Positions 32,890 to 41,439 of a DNA stretch of 64,000 bases are shown in pieces. The stretch's first letter is position 1. Every line of letters begins with the position of its first letter. Source of the DNA: Bacillus sp. FJAT-26390. Lineage in GTDB: Bacteria > Bacillota > Bacilli > Paenibacillales > Paenibacillaceae. Location of the stretch: positions 289,569-353,568 of the forward strand of contig NZ_MAQX01000034.1 in the NCBI RefSeq assembly GCF_001682865.1, read 5' to 3'. Both the position numbers and the translations under genes were made by a program. Under the pieces are notes generated by a model that did not search any database, was not told where the DNA came from, and saw nothing but the letters and a program-made list of their open reading frames with translations.

Positions 32890-34653
32890 TTAAAGCTTGT
32901 ATTCACTCCAGCGCTTATCAACCAGCTTCACGATATCCTCGCGCGGGAACAATTCATCCGGGTATCCCGGCTTCATTCTCGCATCGATTACGACTGGAAG
33001 CTTGTAGCCAAAGTGGTGACGGCGAATATCTGAATTCGCGTATATATCGTCCGCTGGATTAAACCGCGTGAATACCGTCCACAAGAACGGCGTTTGCGCG
33101 GCAGCGATGGCCGCATCATCAGCAAGGATAACGAGCGGCCACTCTGTTTCCTTCTCCGTCAGGCGCTCAAGCAGCCGCTGTGCCAGCTTCGGCTCCTGCT
33201 CATAGGATGCACCGGAAACGACTAAGCAACCCCGGCAATAAGGCTGTGCAGCCGTAATCTCATCGATTGCTCCTTCGGTATAGTCGCTTGGCAGCTCGCG
33301 AATCGGTTCGCCGACGCCCAGCATAACCCCTTTGCTGCCGTGGTTCAGCTTGCCGCCCGTGTAATCAAGCGTATCATGGGATGTATTATCAAAAATAAAC
33401 AGGTCTGTCTCCGGCCGGAAGCGTTCCAGCACCGTTTCAAGCAGCACCGGGAAATTTTCCAGCTCTACAGGCTGATTCGTAACGATCAGAAATTTGGTAA
33501 GCGTAAGCTGTCCTTCTCCCAAGATGCGGAATGCAGACGTTAGCGCTTCACGCGAGTAGCTTTCCCTAACGACGGCTGCGGCAAGCGCATGGAAGCCGGT
33601 CTCCGCGTATGTCCATAAATCCTTAACCCCAGGCATAGCCATCGGGAATGCCGGCGAGAGCAGCTTTTGCAAAAACTCGCCCATATAATAATCCTCTTGG
33701 CGCGGCTTGCCGACTATGGTCGCAGGATAGATGGCATCTTTCCGATGCCACATATGGCTGACGTTGAATATCGGAAAATCATGCATTAAGGAATAATAGC
33801 CGTAATGGTCGCCAAAAGGTCCCTCTGCCCGCTTAATATGCGGCGGCACATGGCCGCTCAGCACAAATTCCGCTTCTGACGGAATGCGATGCGAGCCGTT
33901 CGGGTCTTTGACGACCGGCAGCTTGCCGCCCATAATAAGCGACGCAAGCAGCAGCTCAGGCAAATGCTCCGGTACAGGAGCGATTGCCGATGCAATTAGA
34001 GCGGGAGGCCCGCCGAGAAAAACAGAAACCGGCAGCGCTTCGTTTCGTTTCTCTGCTTCGTGGTAATGGAAGCCGCCGCCTTTATGTATTTGCCAGTGCA
34101 TGCCTGTTGTGGAATCATCAAAGATTTGCATTCTGTACATGCCAAGATTGTGCTGCTTTCGGTGCTCCGGATGTTCCGTATAGACGAGCGGCAGCGTGAT
34201 GAACGGACCGCCGTCATCCTGCCAGCTTGTAATCGCAGGCAAACCTGCAAGCGGATTTTCGCGTTTGCAGGCCTGTAGAATAGGCGCGCCGCCGGCAGGA
34301 ACCTCTTTCATTCCTACCTTCAGCATGTCCCAGATTAAGTTTTTTTCGCCCCAAATCGCCTTAGGGGTCGGCGGCAGAACGCGGTCTACCGCTCCTATAA
34401 TTTGTTTCATAAGCGCTTCGGGCCGCGGGCCGAATGCAAGGTCAACCCGGCGGCTTGTCCCGAACAAATTCGTCACGATGGGGAACGGGCTCCCTTTCAC
34501 ATTTGTGAACAATAAAGCGGGCCCTCCCGCATCGATTACACGCCGATGAATTTCTGCTACCTCTAGATTAGGATCTACAGGTGCATCTATAATTGCCAAA
34601 TCATTTTCACGCTTTAACACGTCCAAAAATTCACGTAAATTTTTAAAGCTCAC
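32890..34653 (-). CDS. UbiD family decarboxylase
   Basis: A 587-residue prenylated-FMN-dependent decarboxylase family protein (LREFLDVLKRENDLAII at the N-terminus, IHRRVIDAGGPALLFTNVKG, LGMYRMQIFDD, HWQIHKGGGFHY, and GHVPPHIKRAEGPFGDHYGY; the last stretch bears active-site Glu/Arg residues). In the futalosine menaquinone pathway a UbiD enzyme decarboxylates the dihydroxynaphthoate; mqnE is 3.5 kb upstream, favouring that role. It starts with GTG directly after the ctaA stop, within an apparent ctaA-ubiD operon. Confidence 0.88.
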   Translation of the reverse strand: MSFKNLREFLDVLKRENDLAIIDAPVDPNLEVAEIHRRVIDAGGPALLFTNVKGSPFPIVTNLFGTSRRVDLAFGPRPEALMKQIIGAVDRVLPPTPKAIWGEKNLIWDMLKVGMKEVPAGGAPILQACKRENPLAGLPAITSWQDDGGPFITLPLVYTEHPEHRKQHNLGMYRMQIFDDSTTGMHWQIHKGGGFHYHEAEKRNEALPVSVFLGGPPALIASAIAPVPEHLPELLLASLIMGGKLPVVKDPNGSHRIPSEAEFVLSGHVPPHIKRAEGPFGDHYGYYSLMHDFPIFNVSHMWHRKDAIYPATIVGKPRQEDYYMGEFLQKLLSPAFPMAMPGVKDLWTYAETGFHALAAAVVRESYSREALTSAFRILGEGQLTLTKFLIVTNQPVELENFPVLLETVLERFRPETDLFIFDNTSHDTLDYTGGKLNHGSKGVMLGVGEPIRELPSDYTEGAIDEITAAQPYCRGCLVVSGASYEQEPKLAQRLLERLTEKETEWPLVILADDAAIAAAQTPFLWTVFTRFNPADDIYANSDIRRHHFGYKLPVVIDARMKPGYPDELFPREDIVKLVDKRWSEYKL

Positions 34654-35583
34654 TTATCCTCCACGCCCTTCCCTTAGCCGCCACGAACGAATTAATATAT
34701 CCATTAAAATTCCAAACAGACCGGTAACGATAAGATTATGCAATAAATTGGTGAACAAAAACCAATTCGAATTCGAAATCGTATACGTCAGCAGCGCGCC
34801 GCTGAATATTTGCGTAATAACGAGCCCCAAAGTCCATGCTGCCGGCTTCGTCAAACCCGCTCCGCCGATGCTTACTTTGCGAATATGAATAAACAAGCCT
34901 GCCAAGCTGATAGCTAGCGTCATCGCTGCCAGCCGGTGTATGAATACAGCCCCTGTTGCGCCGCTAATCTCCGGAACGACCTCTCCGTTGCATAACGGCC
35001 AGCCTATGCAGCCGCCGCCTGAATCGGTATGCCGAATGAAAGCTCCTAGATAAACGACAATGTAACAAAAAATCGCAGTTGCCAGCACGCGAGGAAATAT
35101 CGAGCGCGGTACTTTAAATTCCACCGGAGGTCCGTTTTTAGCTCGGAACGTCCAGATCACGAGCAGCAGCGTCGCAGCAAACGCGATTAACGATATGCCA
35201 AAATGAATGGCCATTATCGGCGGCGATTGCGGCCACATGACGGCTGCCGCCCCCATTAGCGCTTGAATAATGGTGAACAGCAATGCGCCTCCCGCATAAA
35301 ACAATGGCTCACTGTAGCCAGAGCGGTTTTTTCTAAATTTCAAAAACATGGAAAGACATGTAGCGAGAACAAGCAGGCCTTCAAAGCCGGTCACAAGACG
35401 ATGCGAGTATTCAATCATGGATTCAATCGTATAAGCAGGAATAAACTTTCCATGACACAACGGCCAATCATCACCGCAGCCGCGCCCTGAATCTGTATTC
35501 GTGACTAATGCTCCGCCGAGCAGTACAAGAAGCATTCCGATGCACGCAGCGATAGCTAACGCGCGAAAACGCCCGGTTACCAT
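34654..35583 (-). CDS. ctaA: Heme A synthase CtaA
   Basis: A 309-residue membrane protein with eight expected spans in two homologous halves. Each half has the family loops and heme-ligand histidines: half 1 GRGCGDDWPLCHGKFIP then YSHRLVTGFEGLLV; half 2 GGCIGWPLCNGEVVP then IHRLAAMTLAIS. The Cys pair in the first outer loop is functional in Bacillus CtaA. The enzyme oxidises heme O (made by CtaB, at 57.1 kb here) to heme A for aa3-type oxidase. It abuts the UbiD gene on the minus strand. Confidence 0.94.
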   Translation of the reverse strand: MVTGRFRALAIAACIGMLLVLLGGALVTNTDSGRGCGDDWPLCHGKFIPAYTIESMIEYSHRLVTGFEGLLVLATCLSMFLKFRKNRSGYSEPLFYAGGALLFTIIQALMGAAAVMWPQSPPIMAIHFGISLIAFAATLLLVIWTFRAKNGPPVEFKVPRSIFPRVLATAIFCYIVVYLGAFIRHTDSGGGCIGWPLCNGEVVPEISGATGAVFIHRLAAMTLAISLAGLFIHIRKVSIGGAGLTKPAAWTLGLVITQIFSGALLTYTISNSNWFLFTNLLHNLIVTGLFGILMDILIRSWRLREGRGG

Positions 35584-35742
35584 AATAAAATCACCTTATT
35601 TCATGTTTTAATAACAGTTCAATTATAGCCATAAAAAAAGGCAAAAGCCATGTTGAAAATGTGACACTTCCGAGTAGAAGAGCGATAAAAAAGGAAAGCC
35701 CGCACAAGAAGGAATGCTTTTCCCTCTAGCGCGGACTAACGA

Positions 35743-36090
35743 TTACTTATGGGTCAGCGCATCGCTGACTTGTATAGCTCGATCTACGAATTCTTCGATT
35801 TCATCACGCGTCTTGCGCAGCTTGCTTACGAAGCGCACGAGCTCCTGACTTTCGCGGAAAGCGATAAAGCTTGGTATCCCTAAAATGTTAAGCTCGGAGC
35901 AAAGGTCGGGAAGATCGTCGCGATCAAGCTCTACGAAAGTGACCTTTCCTTCGTAATGACGCTCCAGATCAGGCATAAATGGGTCAATAAAGTGACAATC
36001 CTTGCACCAAGTCGTTTTGAATACGGCAATCGTGAGTCCTTCGCTTGCAACCGCCTCACGAAACTGCGCATCTGTCGTTAACTTTTTCAT
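35743..36090 (-). CDS. Thioredoxin family protein
   Basis: A 115-residue thioredoxin fold with the active site WCKDC (usual WCGPC), the following FIDPFMPDLERHY helix and cis-Pro motif GIPSFIAF. It is cytoplasmic with no signal peptide. The altered dipeptide Lys-Asp suggests a redox potential different from thioredoxin; such YtpP-like proteins have been linked to stress or bacillithiol chemistry, without proof here. Starts with ATG, purine-rich site weak. Confidence 0.88.
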   Translation of the reverse strand: MKKLTTDAQFREAVASEGLTIAVFKTTWCKDCHFIDPFMPDLERHYEGKVTFVELDRDDLPDLCSELNILGIPSFIAFRESQELVRFVSKLRKTRDEIEEFVDRAIQVSDALTHK

Positions 36091-36143
36091 ATAGCACCCC
36101 TAAACGAATCGTAATGAAACCGCTGCGGTATCGTAACTACTGC

Positions 36144-37760
36144 TTAGACTTCCCGGTCGAGCGTAAATATTCTCATCTCATCGCTAATAACCGACCAGCC
36201 AATCTTTGCTTTTAGCGCAGATGCTAAATTACGCGCCGGAACATACGTTACTCCGTCAATAACGGTCACTGGGAATGACCATTTTACGTTTTTGCCGTTG
36301 ACGACCGCAGCATCGCTGCCGTTCTTCAACAGAATCGTCGTGTTCGTCGCTTCGTCGAATACCTTTAAGCTTTTTGTATTCTTATCATAAGTAAGCTTGC
36401 CGCCAAGCTGTTCAACCGTATCGCGGAGCGGAATGATCGTAATATTGCCTGCCGTTACAATAGCCGGATTATAATATTGGTATGAGTACCAAGTAATATT
36501 TTGTTTATTGATGTGAAGCTTGTTTTTGAGCAAGTCATAAAGGGTTGAATTCTCATTAAATTGCTTAAGCACTTGATAGCCCTGCATGTTAAACAGCTTA
36601 TCAATAGGTACCGCATTTTCTGAAGCGACAGGCACTTCAGCTTTAACCGTGCCGTTCACATTCCAAGACTCGCTTTCTACCTTGAGCGTTATGCCCTTAA
36701 ATGGAAGCACGCCGTATTCCAGCTCTGCGACTGGCACGTAAGTAAGCTCATAAGCCTGCTTGCGGATATCAAGCTTGCTGTCGACGTAAACATCGGCTTT
36801 AATCGTTAACGCTTTGCTTAACCCATCAATCATTTCTTTGTCGTCTTCCGCAAGCTGGTTAAGCTCTCCTTGCAGCTCCGTTAGAAGAAGCGCAATGCCA
36901 TCGGTTGTTTCCTTCAACACTTGGGCTTGATCAGGAGCATCGATTCCGCTTTCTTCAAATGGGTTTATCGTCCCGGCAGCCGCCCAAACATCCGGGTTGG
37001 TTTTAAGAATTTCGAACACGCCTGCTACCATTTTATCCAGGCCTGCACGGTCAGCGACTAGTGCATCCACATATTTTTTCACCCAAGTCCAAATCTCAGC
37101 ACCGGTCATGTCGATATGTACTTGCATCAAAGAAGTTGAGGTTCCGTAAATCGATTCCGTTACGGGCTTCACATCGATGCGCTCCGGGTTCGGCAAGTTT
37201 TGAATGACATAAGTACCGACTGTATCGATCATTTGGTGGCCAAGCTCCGTAAGAGCAGCCTGATCCAGCTTAGTCGCATCCGCGGCTGAAGCTTCTCCGG
37301 TCGAGCCCGTCAAATCTGACATGCCAGTCAAACCAAGCAAGCCATTGCTCGTCAGATCAAGCACAAAAGGCTGCTTTGCGCCTTCCAGCTCCATTACCGC
37401 AAGCTTATCGGACATTTTCAACGAAAATTTAATGCTCGTCGCGTCTCCCAAAATCAAACTGCCGTCGAAGGATACATGCGAGTTATCCTGTGCTTTTACG
37501 TTATCAAGCTGCAATTTTAAATGGGATACGAGCTTCATCAGCGCGAGCTCCTCTCTCGATGAACCCTCGTAAGCCGCTTCATCAAGCAGAAGCTGCAGCT
37601 CTACCGATTGTTTGCCTTCGCTTGAAGTTACCTTAAGAGAATTTTTCAACACCGTATTGAAATCAAGATTGGAAATAGCCTGGCAGCCCGCTGCGAATAC
37701 GAGCGTAAATGCTAATAAAAGCACGATCAGCTTGCTAGGTTTTGCGAAAATTTTTCTCAT
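36144..37760 (-). CDS. Lipoprotein with C-terminal copper-amine-oxidase-N (stalk) domain
   Basis: A 538-residue exported lipoprotein. Signal peptide residues 1-26 end in VFAAGCQ, and the Cys is the lipidation site. Most of the protein (30-420) is an alpha/beta region with no recognised family. The last 110 residues form a Cu_amine_oxidN1 (stalk) domain (NITIIPLRDTVEQLGGKLTY, then DGVTYVPARNLASALKAKIGW), a substrate-independent adhesion-like module common in Paenibacillus surface proteins. ATG follows AAAGGAG. An envelope or cell-wall role is likely, with no enzymatic motif seen. Confidence 0.82.
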   Translation of the reverse strand: MRKIFAKPSKLIVLLLAFTLVFAAGCQAISNLDFNTVLKNSLKVTSSEGKQSVELQLLLDEAAYEGSSREELALMKLVSHLKLQLDNVKAQDNSHVSFDGSLILGDATSIKFSLKMSDKLAVMELEGAKQPFVLDLTSNGLLGLTGMSDLTGSTGEASAADATKLDQAALTELGHQMIDTVGTYVIQNLPNPERIDVKPVTESIYGTSTSLMQVHIDMTGAEIWTWVKKYVDALVADRAGLDKMVAGVFEILKTNPDVWAAAGTINPFEESGIDAPDQAQVLKETTDGIALLLTELQGELNQLAEDDKEMIDGLSKALTIKADVYVDSKLDIRKQAYELTYVPVAELEYGVLPFKGITLKVESESWNVNGTVKAEVPVASENAVPIDKLFNMQGYQVLKQFNENSTLYDLLKNKLHINKQNITWYSYQYYNPAIVTAGNITIIPLRDTVEQLGGKLTYDKNTKSLKVFDEATNTTILLKNGSDAAVVNGKNVKWSFPVTVIDGVTYVPARNLASALKAKIGWSVISDEMRIFTLDREV

Positions 37761-37879
37761 TCATTCGTCTCCTTTTATAACGATAAGTAGTAGTCCGTCT
37801 TTATTTACAAACTCTACTCATTGTACAGGAGACACTATGCATTGTAAATGTATGGAAAGAGCTAGTTTTGTCGAATTTG

Positions 37880-39103
37880 TTAGGTTTTTTCCGCTAAAAA
37901 TGGCGTTTCTAGCGTCTTGATCTCAACCAGCTTATGCCGCCTATCCCATTTGATCGTCCAGTTGAAAAAATGGCAAAAATCCCGCAAAGAGATCAGGTTC
38001 TCTTGCGTATCCTGATTTTTGGAGAAACCTATATCCACAGCCTCTTGCCCGTCCATAATCAAAATGGCCGCTTCGCCGTTTTTTTCCGTTCTGTCGCCCA
38101 AATGCTTCAGCTTTTCGATCAGCTCTTCTTCGGTTTCTCCCGTTTTCGCTCCGTTAACTCGGTAGCCCGTATGATGAAATCTCGTATTTATGCCCTCTCT
38201 TGTACTAAACCTAATCGGAATGCCTGCCTCATTCGTCAGCTCCGAGACAACCGCATTGTATGCTCCAAATGGAAAGGCGATTGCGCTTTGCGTATTTCCG
38301 AGCTCGCTTCGCAGCGATTCCTCCGCCTTGCGCAAATCCGCGATCACGCGCTTCACGTATTCATCCTTTGTTTCAATCCTTTGATTCTTTTTGTCATAAA
38401 TAGGCCTCACCATAACAGGCGTTGTGTCGCCGGCTTCATTCACCGCGCTATATTGATGCATGTCATAGGTATGGCTGCGAAAGCTCATCCCCTCCTTCTG
38501 CATCGCCCTCATTTGATCCCAGCTAAGCTTCGTTGTTTCCGGCTTCGTATGGTCACCGACCGAAGAGACGATGACAAAGCTGACCGCCGAGTAGCCGTAT
38601 TTCTTCAAAATAGGAAAAGCGTACTGATAGAAGCTCTCATAGCCGTCATCAAAAGTAATCAATACAGCATTATCCGGCACTTCGCCATTGGCTAGCATAA
38701 AGCTTTCATACTGCGCTAAACTGATGACTTTAAATCCATTTTGCTTCAATAAGCTCATCTGCTTCTCAAATCGCTCGACCGCTATAATCGAATCGCCTTT
38801 TGGAACGGGCTTAATATCATGATACATAAGTACGGCTACCTCATCGGAATAATAAGCACCTTCGTTTTTGGGAGGCAAAGTCAGCCATTCTATTTGTTTT
38901 TGAGATATTTCCTCAAGATAAGCCTCCGGTACCATCAGTCTGCCGTCACGGATGCGCGCCGACGCTTTTGTCTCGATTTTGTTGTCATTGACTACAAACT
39001 GGAGATTCACCTTCTTATCGTTCGAGCAGCCTGCCGCCAGCCATCCTACCATCATGGCAACAGCGATTACGGATGCAATTGCGGTTTGTTTTATACGATC
39101 CAA
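37880..39103 (-). CDS. Polysaccharide deacetylase lipoprotein flanked by stalk-like halves
   Basis: A 407-residue lipoprotein: signal peptide ending WLAAGCSN (lipobox), then VNLQFVVNDNKIETK and VPEAYLEEIS (a Cu_amine_oxidN1-like start), a NodB domain (about 95-300; VLMYHDI, VLITFDDGYESFY, FRSHTYDMH, IAFPFGAYN) and a closing ISLRDFCHFFNWTIKWDRR-type segment that resembles the other end of the stalk domain. NodB proteins remove N-acetyl groups from peptidoglycan, chitin or other glycans. The TTG start lies nine bases after AGGAGG. Next upstream on this strand is the VanRS-like system. Confidence 0.86.
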   Translation of the reverse strand: MDRIKQTAIASVIAVAMMVGWLAAGCSNDKKVNLQFVVNDNKIETKASARIRDGRLMVPEAYLEEISQKQIEWLTLPPKNEGAYYSDEVAVLMYHDIKPVPKGDSIIAVERFEKQMSLLKQNGFKVISLAQYESFMLANGEVPDNAVLITFDDGYESFYQYAFPILKKYGYSAVSFVIVSSVGDHTKPETTKLSWDQMRAMQKEGMSFRSHTYDMHQYSAVNEAGDTTPVMVRPIYDKKNQRIETKDEYVKRVIADLRKAEESLRSELGNTQSAIAFPFGAYNAVVSELTNEAGIPIRFSTREGINTRFHHTGYRVNGAKTGETEEELIEKLKHLGDRTEKNGEAAILIMDGQEAVDIGFSKNQDTQENLISLRDFCHFFNWTIKWDRRHKLVEIKTLETPFLAEKT

Positions 39104-39197
39104 AGCGCTTATCCTCCTTAGTCTTATTAATAAGTAGTGTAGAGGACGGATCTTATCGACCGCACTTCTTCCTGCTTAACATTTGCTTAAATAAATC

Positions 39198-40508
39198 TTA
39201 AGTTTTGCTATGCGCCAGCGGAAAACGTGTTTCAAACACCGTCTCCTTCGCCGTGCTGGTTACCGTAATCAGGCCGTTATGCGCTTCGATGATGCTTTTC
39301 GTAATCGCCAAACCAAGCCCGGTGCCTCCCGTTTCAGCTGACCGCGCTTGGTCAACACGGTAAAAACGGTCAAAAATATAAGGAATATCTTTGGCCGGAA
39401 TTTGCTCGCCATAGTTAACGATTTGAATAATCGCCTCATCTTGCGCCTTCTCCATACGAATATCGATCGATTTTCCGGCATGGCCGTATTGAATCGCATT
39501 GGCAATGAGATTGTCGTAGGCGCGTACGAGCAAATCGCCGTCAGCCATAATCCATAAGGCATCCTCCGCCCCCTGAATGCGGCAGCTCATCTCCGCCTTC
39601 TCCAGACTAGGAACAAATTCCTCGGCGAGTTGCATCGTGAAACCAACGATGTCAAGCTCCTCCATCGCGAGCGGCATGCCGTTGTTCAGCTTCGTATATT
39701 CAAACAAATCATCGATTAATCGTTTCAAATGCTGCGATTTCTCGAAGGCAATGTTTACGAAATAACGCAGCTCCACCTCGTCCTGATAACGGTCGTTTTC
39801 AATAAGCTCTAGAAACCCCAATATGGACGTAAGAGGCGTGCGTAAATCATGCGATACGCCCGTTATCAAATCGTTTTTCGTTTTCTCGGCATTTCTTTCT
39901 TCCTGCAGCAATTGCTTGAATTGCTCGCCGAGGATGTTGATGCTGCTGGCAATCTCTCCTAGCTCATCTGCGGCTTTGACTGGGATAACATGATCGAGCT
40001 TTCCCTCCGCCATCTGCTGAAGCCCTTGGCGTATTTCTTTTAAATACAAAATCATATTCCTGCTCGTCCAGAAAAAGAAGGCAAGAAACAGCAAGCAGCC
40101 GAATACCGCAATAACAGGCGTTGAGCCGATATGGTTCACGATCCAATCCAAGGTACCATGATAGGAGGTATGTTGGATGAGAATATAAGCGATCAAATGC
40201 CCTATTATAACGAAGCCAACCATCAGCCCTAAGCTTTGCAGAAACGCGTACATAAACGTCCAGCGAATGGTGCGGAACAGCTTGTTGCCCATCGCCTTGC
40301 GATTTATTAGCTTCCAATAGCCGATGCCAAAAAACAAAATAACGGCAGCAATCATCATCACGGTAGAACCGATATTTTCTACGATCCATTGCAATGGCTT
40401 ATCGTAAGGCGGAATATCAATCATGAAAGCAACCAGCAAGCGAGCTGCGAACGCCAGCAGCAATGCTGCACCTAAGCTTACAGAAGCAGCTATATTAAAC
40501 TTTATCAT
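39198..40508 (-). CDS. Sensor histidine kinase with four membrane helices
   Basis: A 436-residue kinase with four predicted spans in two similar pairs (each pair has an IVxxIGST loop: IVENIGST and IVNHIGST), an internal duplication. A HAMP linker (about 150-200) is followed by the phosphoacceptor motif GVSHDLRTPLTSILGFLELI, the N box (AYDNLIANAIQYG) and G boxes. It resembles VanS-type sensors in domain content. It is preceded by its partner regulator at 40575 on the same strand. The signal is unknown; neighbours (lipoproteins, deacetylase, flippase) suggest envelope monitoring. Confidence 0.9.
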   Translation of the reverse strand: MIKFNIAASVSLGAALLLAFAARLLVAFMIDIPPYDKPLQWIVENIGSTVMMIAAVILFFGIGYWKLINRKAMGNKLFRTIRWTFMYAFLQSLGLMVGFVIIGHLIAYILIQHTSYHGTLDWIVNHIGSTPVIAVFGCLLFLAFFFWTSRNMILYLKEIRQGLQQMAEGKLDHVIPVKAADELGEIASSINILGEQFKQLLQEERNAEKTKNDLITGVSHDLRTPLTSILGFLELIENDRYQDEVELRYFVNIAFEKSQHLKRLIDDLFEYTKLNNGMPLAMEELDIVGFTMQLAEEFVPSLEKAEMSCRIQGAEDALWIMADGDLLVRAYDNLIANAIQYGHAGKSIDIRMEKAQDEAIIQIVNYGEQIPAKDIPYIFDRFYRVDQARSAETGGTGLGLAITKSIIEAHNGLITVTSTAKETVFETRFPLAHSKT

Positions 40509-40574
40509 GTCATCACCTTTATTTGTATGTTCATGTTCGCTACGCTAGCATGCATCACAAGCTGGAAGCTGCTG

Positions 40575-41273
40575 CTATAGCGCCTCCATTTTATAGCCGA
40601 TCCCCCATACCGTTTTTATAAACTTTGGTTTTTGGGTATCCTTTTCAATTTTTTCGCGGATTTTGCGGATATGGACCATGACTGTATTTTTGGATTCCAT
40701 AAACGGCTCGTTCCAAGCTTCCTCGTAAATTTTATCCATGCTCAAAACGATGCCCCGATTGACTGCCAGCAGCTTAAGAATCGCAAATTCGCGAGGCGTC
40801 AGCTTAATCTCCTGCTGATCGACGGTAACGGTATGCGTCGCTGTATTGATAATAAGATCATCGATAATCATTTCGTTATCGTTAAGGACCGCTTTGGCAT
40901 GAAACTGCTTCGCTCTGCGTATATGCGATTTGACGCTTGCCAGCAGCACCAGCGGGCTGAAGGGTTTAGTCACATATTCGTCCGCTCCGAGGCTTAAGCC
41001 CGATATTTTATCGATATCCTGCGTTTTAGCTGAAAGCATGATGATCGGGATATGGTTTTTTTCACGAATTTTCATGCAGGCCTCTAGACCATCCATAACA
41101 GGCATCATTACATCAAGAATAATAAGATCAACCTTATGATTTTTTAACTGCTCCAGCGCTTCAAGCCCGTTAGACGCCTTCAGCATCGTGAAACCGTCAT
41201 TTTTAAAATAAATGTCCATCAAGCTTAAAATCTCTTTCTCATCGTCTACCATAAGAATAGTTTCCCTATTCAT
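40575..41273 (-). CDS. OmpR-type response regulator (VanR-like)
   Basis: A 232-residue regulator: receiver domain (ILMVDDEKEILSLMDIYFKN, phospho-Asp in LIILDVMMPVMDG, switch KPFSP) and winged-helix domain (IKLTPREFAILKLLAVNRG, then VMVHIRKIREKIEKD). It pairs with the four-span kinase at 39198. ATG follows GGGAG. It may control the neighbouring envelope genes on the same strand. Confidence 0.92.
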   Translation of the reverse strand: MNRETILMVDDEKEILSLMDIYFKNDGFTMLKASNGLEALEQLKNHKVDLIILDVMMPVMDGLEACMKIREKNHIPIIMLSAKTQDIDKISGLSLGADEYVTKPFSPLVLLASVKSHIRRAKQFHAKAVLNDNEMIIDDLIINTATHTVTVDQQEIKLTPREFAILKLLAVNRGIVLSMDKIYEEAWNEPFMESKNTVMVHIRKIREKIEKDTQKPKFIKTVWGIGYKMEAL

Positions 41274-41348
41274 TCCTATACTCCCTTCAATCTGTCTCTA
41301 TCTCTAAATATAGCACGATATCCATCATTTGGTTATTATCTGAAAAAT

Positions 41349-41397
41349 AAAAAAAAGGCTGTTCCGGCTAGCAGCAGATGCCGCTTTAGGAACAACC
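41349..41397 (-). terminator. Terminator of the MurJ/SpoVB-like gene
   Basis: GGTTGTTCC/GGAACAGCC stem with a 23-nt loop and a T-run on the minus strand. It follows the stop at 41440 and insulates the two-component genes downstream. Confidence 0.75.
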
Positions 41398-41439
41398 TAT
41401 TTTACAGCGATTTTCCGAACAAATCTATTTGCCTAGCTA

